DNA from: Arthrobacter sp.
GTDB lineage: Bacteria > Actinomycetota > Actinomycetes > Actinomycetales > Micrococcaceae
Reading direction: 5' to 3'
DNA length: 6,289 nt
Assembly (NCBI GenBank): GCA_025464545.1
Contig: JAODMA010000100.1
Span: 1 to 6,289, forward strand
Positions 1 through 4,475 of this stretch are shown in pieces. Under the pieces are notes generated by a model. The model saw only the letters and a list, made by a program, of their open reading frames with translations, was not told where the DNA came from and did not search any database. Both the position numbers and the translations under genes were made by a program. Positions within the stretch are counted from its first letter, which is position 1. Each line of letters starts with the position of its first letter.

Positions 1-1
1 C

Positions 2-631
2 GGAGCCTACGTCACGGAGGTCATCCCCGAGATGACCGAGGAGCAGCTCGCCAACCAGCCGGTGGAGTACTACAAGAACGGCAAGCCCAAGCCCGCGAAG
101 AAGCCCGTCAAGGCCAAACCGCGCACGGGCTCCCTGTTCGCCTCCATGAGCGTGGACAGCATCTCCCTGGATGAGGCCCTGCGGCTCATGAGCCTTCCCC
201 GGGTGCTTGGCCAGGACGCCGAGGGCAACCCGATCACGGTCCAGAACGGCCGCTTCGGACCGTACCTGAAGAAGGGCACGGACTCCCGGTCGATCGGCTC
301 GGAGGAGGAAATCTTCACCATCACGCTGGAACAGGCCCAGGAGATCTACTCCCAGCCCAAACAGCGCGGCGCCCGCGCCGCTGTCCCCCCGCTCGCGGAA
401 TTCGGCCCGGACCCGGTCTCGGAGAAGAACATCGTGGTGAAGGAGGGCCGCTTCGGACCCTACATCACCGACGGTGTCACCAACATCACCGTGCCGCGCA
501 CCACCTCGCTGGAGGAACTGACCCGGGAACGCGCCGTCGAACTCCTCGCCGAAAAGCGCGCCAAGGGACCGGTCAAGCGCACGGCGACGGCCCGCAAGGC
601 TCCCGCCCGCAAGGCCGCGGCCAAGAAGTAA
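2..631 (+). CDS. topA: DNA topoisomerase I, C-terminal part (5' end cut by window)
   Basis: Type IA topoisomerase, which relaxes negatively supercoiled DNA through a transient 5'-phosphotyrosine break. Only the last 209 residues are here; the reading frame is open from base 2, so the Met at 32 is internal, and the Toprim and active-site Tyr domains lie upstream. Two copies of the topoisomerase C-terminal repeat are visible, each marked by GRFGPY (bases 248-265 and 446-463) and followed by a helix of the type S/T-L-E-x-A or S-L-E-E-L. The protein ends in a Lys/Arg/Ala-rich tail (about the last 25 residues, with repeated ARKA), typical of actinobacterial TopA and known in that group to help DNA binding and processivity. 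The stop is TAA at 629-631. A strong palindrome follows, so transcription probably ends there. The identification is firm; the biochemistry is family knowledge. Confidence 0.95.
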   Translation, partial: GAYVTEVIPEMTEEQLANQPVEYYKNGKPKPAKKPVKAKPRTGSLFASMSVDSISLDEALRLMSLPRVLGQDAEGNPITVQNGRFGPYLKKGTDSRSIGSEEEIFTITLEQAQEIYSQPKQRGARAAVPPLAEFGPDPVSEKNIVVKEGRFGPYITDGVTNITVPRTTSLEELTRERAVELLAEKRAKGPVKRTATARKAPARKAAAKK

Positions 632-642
632 GAGGGCTGCGC

Positions 643-710
643 CGGATTCGCCGGAAGCTCGCGGGATCGCCGGAAATTTCCGGCGATCCCGCGGCTTTCC
701 GGCGAATTCG
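643..710 (+). terminator. Large nested palindrome after topA, probable terminator
   Basis: The core at 660-693 is a perfect 34-nt palindrome centred on AAATTT. An outer stem pairs 643-656 with 697-710 (one G-U), separated from the core by a 3-nt/3-nt internal loop at 657-659 and 694-696. The 9-mer TCGCCGGAA occurs four times in it: direct at 648 and 667, inverted at 678 and 697. It lies 12 nt after the topA stop. No true U-run follows, only a T-rich stretch around 707-714, which is common for terminators in high-GC actinobacteria. Because it is symmetric it would also fold on the other strand. Confidence 0.7.
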
Positions 711-742
711 TGTTTGCGGAGCCGGCCGCAACATGATCGAGT

Positions 743-747
743 AGGAG
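743..747 (+). promoter_or_regulatory. SD-like AGGAG very close to the SseB-domain start
   Basis: AGGAG lies only 1 nt before the ATG at 749, closer than the usual 5-9 nt. No other in-frame ATG or GTG fits upstream: the ATG at 733 is in another frame and meets a stop after three codons (ATG ATC GAG TAG, 733-744), and that stop overlaps the AGGAG. The start at 749 is kept because the protein then begins with a normal polar N-terminus. Initiation may instead rely on a very short leader. Confidence 0.4.
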
Positions 748-748
748 C

Positions 749-1201
749 ATGACTGAACAGCAGACTCCCTTGGATCCCCAGCCGCTGAACGATCTCGAAG
801 AGCAGCTCGCCCGGGGCGAGCAGCCGGACGCCAACCCCGTTGACGTCATCCTGGCCTTCCTCAACAACGAGGTCTACGTGGTCAGCTCCGACGCCCTCGA
901 AGGCGCCGACTCGCAGGTCGAGCCGCTCGTGCTCGCCAATTCCTCCGGGAAGCCCGTGCTGGCCGTGTTTTCGCACCCGAGCCGTGTCGGCGTGCAGTAC
1001 CTTGAGGCCGCTCCCAACGTGCTCGGCACCCAGGGCGCGGCGATCATCGGCAACCTCGGCGACGAGCTCGGCATGGTCATCAACCCCGGCGCCGCATTCG
1101 GTTTCGAAATCGATCCGGAAGGCGTCGCCAACATCCGCCGGGACTTCAAGCCGGCCGACGACCAGGGCGAGGCCGCCGGGCCCGACGGCGAGCACGGCTG
1201 A
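749..1201 (+). CDS. SseB-family domain protein, 150 aa
   Basis: A small, soluble, acidic protein with no signal peptide or membrane segment. Residues about 30-135 match the SseB N-terminal domain pattern: a hydrophobic first strand and helix (VDVILAFLNNEVYVV, 31-45), a 'KPVLAVFSHPSRV' segment (68-80) corresponding to the family's 'P-v-F-T/S-s-x-x-r' core, and LGMVINPGAAFGFEIDPEGV (107-126), the 'v-N-P-g' hallmark with the following 'l-x-p-e-x-v' helix. The N-terminal 25 and C-terminal 15 residues are polar and probably disordered. The molecular role of this domain is unclear; in enterobacteria the name comes from a protein linked to serine sensitivity and rhodanese activity, which should not be transferred here. 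The next gene (Ppx/GppA) starts 40 bp downstream on the same strand, so co-transcription is possible, though that gene may also have its own promoter. The family call is good and the function is unknown. Confidence 0.8.
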   Translation: MTEQQTPLDPQPLNDLEEQLARGEQPDANPVDVILAFLNNEVYVVSSDALEGADSQVEPLVLANSSGKPVLAVFSHPSRVGVQYLEAAPNVLGTQGAAIIGNLGDELGMVINPGAAFGFEIDPEGVANIRRDFKPADDQGEAAGPDGEHG

Positions 1202-1229
1202 CGGGTTAGGCCAGCCGCTAAGACCGGGG

Positions 1230-1235
1230 AATAAT
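1230..1235 (+). promoter_or_regulatory. Candidate -10 box for a leaderless ppx transcript
   Basis: AATAAT matches TATAAT at 5 of 6 positions and ends 6 nt before the ATG at 1242. This is the spacing expected if transcription starts on or next to the start codon, as is common in actinobacteria. It stands out as A/T-rich in GC-rich DNA, and no good Shine-Dalgarno exists (the nearest is GGGGA at 1226-1230, 11 nt away). The -35 region is weak (TTAGGC at 1206-1211, 18 nt away). Confidence 0.4.
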
Positions 1236-1241
1236 GGCAGC

Positions 1242-2252
1242 ATGCGTCTTGGCGTCCTCGATATCGGCTCAAATACCGTGCACCTGCTGCTGGTTGACGC
1301 GCACCCTGGCGCACGCCCCGTGCCTTTCGCCTCGCACAAGCGCCCGCTGTCCCTCGTCCAGTTCCTCGATGGCGACGGCAACATCAACGATGCCGGCCAG
1401 CATGAACTGATCGAGTTCGTCCTGGAAGCCTGGGAATTCGCGGCCAAGCACAAAGCCGACGACCTCCTGGCCTTCTGCACCTCGGCGATCCGCGAGGCCA
1501 CCAACGGGCTGGCCGTACTGGCCCGCGTCAAGCATGAGACCACCGTAACGCTGCAGGAGCTCACCGGCAGCGAAGAAGCGTCCATGACGTTCTTCGCTGT
1601 CCGCCGCTGGTACGGCTGGGGCGCCGGCCCTATCCTGGACCTCGACATCGGCGGCGGTTCGTTCGAAATGGCCTACGGGCAGGACGAACTTCCGGAGCTC
1701 GCGATGTCGGTCCCGCTCGGAGCCAGCCGGCTCACCCGGGACTGGCTGCACGAGGACCCGCCCTCGGCCAGGAGCGTCAAGGAACTGCGGCGCTACATCC
1801 GGGCCACGCTCAGCCCCGTGGTGCGCAACTTCGAGCGACTGGGCCGGGCGAACCTCGTGGCGGGGACGTCCAAGACCTTCCGTTCGCTGGCGCGCATCGC
1901 GGGCGCCGCGCCCAGTGCCGCCGGACCATACGTCAAGCGGGAGCTGTTCGCCGCGGACCTGGGCCTCTGGGCACAGCGCATCTCGGCCATGAGAGTGGAG
2001 GACCGGCTGCACCTTCCCGGCGTCTCGGATGCCCGTGCGCACCAGTTGCTGGCCGGGGCGCTCGTGGCGGAGGCCGCTTTGGAGCTGTTCGAGTTTCCCA
2101 GCATGGAAATCTGCCCCTGGGCACTGCGTGAGGGACTCATTCTCCGGCGCCTGGACCAGCTGGTCTTCGACGGGCCGCTGGAGCCCGCGCCGCATGTTGG
2201 CCAGCTCGCGGAGAGCCGCCCCGCAATCAACCGGGCCGCCGACGTCCGCTGA
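1242..2252 (+). CDS. ppx: Ppx/GppA phosphatase, single-domain actinobacterial exopolyphosphatase
   Basis: Member of the ASKHA-fold Ppx/GppA family, which hydrolyses terminal phosphate of inorganic polyphosphate and/or converts pppGpp to ppGpp; cytoplasmic. At 336 residues it has the two-subdomain core without the HD-type C-terminal domain of E. coli Ppx. Visible motifs: phosphate-1 loop L-D-I-G-S-N-T (6-12); CTSAIREA (79-86), the family's 'T-x-A-x-R-x-A'; G-S-E-E-A (109-113), where the catalytic glutamate lies; phosphate-2 loop D-I-G-G-G-S (135-140); GTSKTFRSLARIAGAAP (208-224); and EICPWALREGLILRRLD (289-305). These segments closely resemble what I recall of M. tuberculosis Rv0496 (Ppx1), which also lies a few genes before proC. 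The start was set at 1242 because the protein then begins MRLGVLDIGSNT as in the family; the open frame runs further upstream only through the SseB gene in another frame. Polyphosphate or pppGpp preference cannot be read from sequence. Confidence 0.93.
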   Translation: MRLGVLDIGSNTVHLLLVDAHPGARPVPFASHKRPLSLVQFLDGDGNINDAGQHELIEFVLEAWEFAAKHKADDLLAFCTSAIREATNGLAVLARVKHETTVTLQELTGSEEASMTFFAVRRWYGWGAGPILDLDIGGGSFEMAYGQDELPELAMSVPLGASRLTRDWLHEDPPSARSVKELRRYIRATLSPVVRNFERLGRANLVAGTSKTFRSLARIAGAAPSAAGPYVKRELFAADLGLWAQRISAMRVEDRLHLPGVSDARAHQLLAGALVAEAALELFEFPSMEICPWALREGLILRRLDQLVFDGPLEPAPHVGQLAESRPAINRAADVR

Positions 2253-2320
2253 GGGACCCGGGACGCTGTGGGCAGGTCGTGTCGATCCGGGTGGAGACCG
2301 TCCGCTCAGAAGCTGTGAAA

Positions 2321-2339
2321 GGCCGGCACGGAGCCGGCC
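2321..2339 (+). terminator. GC hairpin between ppx and the YCII gene
   Basis: GGCCGGC at 2321-2327 pairs perfectly with GCCGGCC at 2333-2339 around a 5-nt loop. It lies 68 nt after the ppx stop and 8 nt before the Shine-Dalgarno of the next gene. There is no U-run. It may end ppx transcripts, or shape access to the downstream ribosome site if transcription reads through. The rest of the 108-bp gap holds no open frame or other element I can support. Confidence 0.4.
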
Positions 2340-2347
2340 GGATCGTC

Positions 2348-2354
2348 AAGGAGG
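2348..2354 (+). promoter_or_regulatory. Strong Shine-Dalgarno AAGGAGG
   Basis: AAGGAGG sits 6 nt before the ATG at 2361. It is a near-perfect anti-16S match and fixes that start. It contrasts with the weak or absent sites before ppx, proC and acuC. Confidence 0.85.
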
Positions 2355-2360
2355 ACAGCA

Positions 2361-2702
2361 ATGGCACAGTACCTGCTCAGCGTTTACCAGCCCGTCGGCC
2401 CGGTCCCCGACCCGGATTTCCTGGCGCCCATCATGCAGGACGTCGAAAACCTTAATCGCGACATGAAGGCCGCCGGGGTGTGGGTGTTCGCGGCCGGGCT
2501 CCACCCCACCGACACAGCCACCGTCGTCCGGCAGCAGGGCCCCGGGGTGCTGGTTACGGACGGTCCGTTCGTGGAGGGGAAGGAGCACCTGGGCGGCTTC
2601 ACCGTCATCGACACACCGGACCTGGACGCGGCCCTCGGCTGGGCCGAAAAGCTGGCCCGGGCAACCACGCTGCCCATCGAAGTGCGGCCCGTCCAGGAGT
2701 AG
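2361..2702 (+). CDS. YCII-related / DGPF-domain protein, 113 aa
   Basis: A small single-domain cytoplasmic protein of the YCII superfamily (ferredoxin-like fold). The hallmark is D-G-P-F-V-E-G-K-E-H-L-G-G-F at residues 67-80, preceded by strand/helix elements (AQYLLSVY 2-9, a helix about 22-38, then a loop with His48) and followed by helix DLDAALGWAEKLARA (87-101) and a final strand IEVRPV (106-111). The length is normal for the family. Many relatives are encoded beside an ECF sigma factor and are annotated as associated with it, but no sigma factor lies in this window: the neighbours are ppx and proC. Family members are thought to be small enzymes or ligand-binding proteins, and no substrate can be assigned. 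The start is fixed by an excellent Shine-Dalgarno. A 220-bp gap follows, so it is probably a single-gene unit or the end of one. Confidence 0.88.
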   Translation: MAQYLLSVYQPVGPVPDPDFLAPIMQDVENLNRDMKAAGVWVFAAGLHPTDTATVVRQQGPGVLVTDGPFVEGKEHLGGFTVIDTPDLDAALGWAEKLARATTLPIEVRPVQE

Positions 2703-2709
2703 GAACCCG

Positions 2710-2786
2710 GGTGCCGTTAAACGGCGAAGGCACCGGCCGTCCGCTGCGGGAAAATGGGGGAAAACCCGTTGCGAACTGCCGGTGCC
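2710..2786 (+). repeat. Competing inverted repeats in the region before proC
   Basis: Three complementary segments: A, GGTGCC (2710-2715); B, GGCACCGGC (2729-2737); C, GCCGGTGCC (2778-2786). B pairs perfectly with C over 9 bp, or with A over 6 bp, so the two folds exclude each other. A small hairpin GCCGT/ACGGC (2713-2717, 2721-2725) also lies inside. Between B and C is a purine-rich stretch (2746-2764) with GGGAAAA and GGGGGAAAACCC. This could be the YCII-gene terminator, a structured leader, or chance in GC-rich DNA; I recognise no known riboswitch or T-box. Confidence 0.4.
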
Positions 2787-2788
2787 AG

Positions 2789-2808
2789 GCAACCATCCGC
2801 ATGGTTGC
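2789..2808 (+). terminator. Perfect 8-bp hairpin, possible terminator of the YCII gene
   Basis: GCAACCAT (2789-2796) and ATGGTTGC (2801-2808) form a perfect stem with a CCGC loop, 86 nt after the YCII stop. No U-run follows. It lies right after the 2710-2786 repeats. From here to proC (2809-2923) I see no other strong structure and no gene I would defend. Confidence 0.4.
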
Positions 2809-2911
2809 GGTATCACTCGCACCCTCAATGAGGTACTCACCAAGGTAGTCCCGGAGTTTGTGAGCGGGCTGCGCCGTGGATGTGAACTGGCTGGGAATCC
2901 GGCCGGACTGC

Positions 2912-2917
2912 AATGAT
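2912..2917 (+). promoter_or_regulatory. Weak candidate -10 before proC
   Basis: AATGAT (4 of 6 to TATAAT) ends 6 nt before the proC ATG, the same spacing as the box before ppx. No proper Shine-Dalgarno precedes proC (only GGGG 2 nt from the start), which fits a leaderless transcript, but no -35 element can be pointed to. Confidence 0.25.
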
Positions 2918-2923
2918 GGGGTC

Positions 2924-3757
2924 ATGAGCAACCGAATTGCATTCCTGGGCTGTGGATCGATGAACGAGGCAATCCTGGGCGGCCTGATCGCGGGCGGCAC
3001 CGACCCGGCGGACATCGTCGCCACGGTCCGCCGCGCCGAACGGGCCGCGGAACTCGCCGAACGGCACCATGGCATCACGGCGATTGCCGGCGAGGAAGAG
3101 CCGGAGAACAACAAACAGGCGGCCACCGGGTCCAAGGTCGTGATCCTCGGCGTCAAGCCCGTGGGCATCGCGGATCTGGCCCGCGAGATCGGTGATTCGC
3201 TGGCGCCGGACACGATCGTGATCAGCGTCGCCGCCGCCGTGTCGCTTGGGCAGCTGGAAGCCGCCCTGCCGGCGGGCCAGCCAGTCATCCGCACCATGCC
3301 CAACACTCCCGCGAAGCTGGGCCGGGGCGTCGTTTCCGTGTCACCGGGCACCTATTGCACCCCAGCACAGCTGCAACTGGCCAAGGACCTCCTGGGAGCG
3401 GCAGGCACCGTCGTCGAGGTTCCCGAGGACCAGGTCGACGCGCTGTCGGCGGTCAGCGGCTCCGGCCCGGCCTACGCGTTCTACCTGGCGGAAGCCATGG
3501 CCGCCGCCGGCGTCGAGCTGGGGCTGGACCCGGACCTCTCGCTGCTGATCGCGCGCGAAACCGTTGCCGGGGCAGGCTTCATGCTGGCCGAGCCCGGTGC
3601 GGATCCGGCGGCACTTCGGAAAGCCGTCACGAGCCCCAACGGCACCACCGAACGGGCCATCGCCACCTTTGACGAGCGCGGTCTGCCCGCGATTGTTGCC
3701 GACGGCGCCCGGGCCGCCGCCGCGCGGGCAGCCGAGATCACGAAGCAGCTCGCCTAG
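2924..3757 (+). CDS. proC: Pyrroline-5-carboxylate reductase
   Basis: Catalyses the last step of proline biosynthesis, NAD(P)H-dependent reduction of 1-pyrroline-5-carboxylate to proline; a cytoplasmic oligomer in other bacteria. It has 277 residues, the usual length. The N-terminal Rossmann domain starts FLGCGSMNEAI (7-17, GxGxM dinucleotide loop), with VVILGVKP (72-79) and RTMPNTPAKLGRGV (123-136). The C-terminal dimerisation/catalytic domain carries AVSGSGPAYAFYLAEA (176-191) and the P5CR signature VTSPNGTTERAI (235-246). The start at 2924 was chosen because the Rossmann strand then begins at residue 4; the in-frame ATG at 2876 would add 16 residues unlike the family. Nearby ppx matches the ppx...proC neighbourhood of other actinobacteria. 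No other proline gene is present. The last codons and stop are duplicated just downstream. Confidence 0.96.
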   Translation: MSNRIAFLGCGSMNEAILGGLIAGGTDPADIVATVRRAERAAELAERHHGITAIAGEEEPENNKQAATGSKVVILGVKPVGIADLAREIGDSLAPDTIVISVAAAVSLGQLEAALPAGQPVIRTMPNTPAKLGRGVVSVSPGTYCTPAQLQLAKDLLGAAGTVVEVPEDQVDALSAVSGSGPAYAFYLAEAMAAAGVELGLDPDLSLLIARETVAGAGFMLAEPGADPAALRKAVTSPNGTTERAIATFDERGLPAIVADGARAAAARAAEITKQLA

Positions 3758-3773
3758 GAAGCAGCTCGCCTAG
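3742..3773 (+). repeat. 16-bp exact tandem duplication over the proC stop codon
   Basis: GAAGCAGCTCGCCTAG occurs at 3742-3757 and again at 3758-3773 with no spacer or mismatch. The first copy carries the end of proC (Lys-Gln-Leu-Ala and stop TAG at 3755-3757); the second is untranslated. It fills half of the 31-bp gap between the convergent proC and trkA genes. It looks like a recent replication-slippage event. Confidence 0.95.
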
Positions 3774-3774
3774 C

Positions 3775-3786
3775 CGGTGGCCACCG
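3775..3786. other. 12-nt perfect palindrome between convergent proC and trkA
   Basis: CGGTGGCCACCG is self-complementary and lies 2 nt before the trkA stop codon (TAA on the minus strand, 3789-3791). It is the only structure left in the short convergent gap. The arms are too short and close for a convincing terminator, so I do not call it one. Confidence 0.3.
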
Positions 3787-3788
3787 TC

Positions 3789-4475
3789 TTACGGCCTTGA
3801 GGCAAACCTCTCGAGCAGGTCCACGTGGCCCGAAACAATGAGCATGTCCCGTGCGGAGACCTTCGTCTCCGGCCGGGCATAGGTGAAGTCCTCGCCCGGG
3901 GATTTCACGCCCACGATCGTGACGCAGTACTTGGACCGGACCTTGGACTCCTCCAGGGTGAAGCCCACTGTTTCGCGTGGCGGATACATTTTCACGATCG
4001 CGAAGTCGTCGTCGAACTCGATGAAGTCCAGCATGCGGCCGGAGACCAGGTGCGCGGCGCGGACGCCGGCGTCGGCCTCCGGGTAGATGACGTGGTGGGC
4101 GCCGATCCGGGTCAGGATCTTGCCGTGCGACGGTGTGATCGCCTTGACCCAGAGGTGCTGGATGCCGAGGTCGACGAGATTGACCGTGATCAGCACGGAG
4201 GACTCGATCGAGGTGCCCACTCCCACCACCGCGGAACTGAACTCCTGCGCGCCGAGCTGGCGGAGGGCATCGATGTTGGTGGCGTCGGCCTCGACGACGT
4301 GCGTCAGGACACCGGCCCATTTCTGCACCAGATTCCGGTCGCGTTCGATTGCGAGCACCTCACGGCCCTGCTTGACCAACTGCTCTGCGGTGGACGAACC
4401 GAAACGGCCCAGCCCAATCACCAGCACAGGGGCGTTGTGGGCGGGCCGGTCGACGGCGCCTGATGAACTAGCCAA
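3789..4475 (-). CDS. trkA: TrkA/KtrA-type K+ uptake regulatory subunit (RCK domains)
   Basis: Cytoplasmic gating ring subunit for the K+ channel-transporter encoded just upstream (trkH). It has 228 residues with the chosen start and one RCK_N plus one RCK_C domain, the KtrA-like layout rather than the double-length E. coli TrkA. RCK_N spans about 17-135: VLVIGLGRFGSS (17-28, GxGxxG nucleotide loop), acidic Glu44 ending the second strand (LAIERD), and VVEADATN (60-67). RCK_C spans about 153-225, including DDFAIVKMYPP and VRSKYCVTIVGVKS (179-192). No ATG exists at the family N-terminus. A TTG at 4475-4473 gives MASSSGAVDRPAHNAPVLVIG and has a purine-rich GGAAGAGAG with an 8-nt spacer. The frame runs up to an ATG at 4541 inside trkH, giving an unlikely basic/Cys/Thr-rich leader. 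The overlap with trkH is 8 nt, so translational coupling is probable. Known relatives bind ATP/ADP or NAD(H) and sometimes c-di-AMP. Confidence 0.92.
   Translation of the reverse strand: MASSSGAVDRPAHNAPVLVIGLGRFGSSTAEQLVKQGREVLAIERDRNLVQKWAGVLTHVVEADATNIDALRQLGAQEFSSAVVGVGTSIESSVLITVNLVDLGIQHLWVKAITPSHGKILTRIGAHHVIYPEADAGVRAAHLVSGRMLDFIEFDDDFAIVKMYPPRETVGFTLEESKVRSKYCVTIVGVKSPGEDFTYARPETKVSARDMLIVSGHVDLLERFASRP

Noticed and set aside
248..459. Identical 14-nt DNA repeat (GGCCGCTTCGGACC at 248-261 and 446-459) in topA
   Set aside because: It encodes the GRFGP motif of two homologous protein repeats; shared codon bias explains it.
733..744. Three-codon ATG-ATC-GAG-TAG mini-ORF before the SseB gene
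   Set aside because: Its stop overlaps the AGGAG, which is curious, but there is no convincing ribosome site and chance is the simpler explanation.
840..1241. Upstream extension of the ppx frame to an ATG at 840
   Set aside because: The added residues are Ser/Arg/Pro-rich out-of-frame reading of the SseB gene; the family N-terminus MRLGVLDIGSNT starts at 1242.
1269..2195. 308-codon minus-strand open frame over ppx
   Set aside because: Shadow of ppx: no motif, low-complexity Arg/Gly/Val-rich wording, no ribosome site.
2782..2916. 45-codon open frame (GTG start, TGA at 2914-2916) ending 7 nt before proC, possible leader peptide
   Set aside because: No Shine-Dalgarno and no run of proline codons or other regulatory codons; open frames of this size are expected by chance at this GC content.
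2876..2923. Alternative proC start at ATG 2876
   Set aside because: It adds 16 residues not seen in the family and has no Shine-Dalgarno; 2924 puts the Rossmann strand at the N-terminus.
2605..3351. Minus-strand open frame covering the proC leader and proC 5' half
   Set aside because: Antisense to proC, with no domain and no ribosome site.
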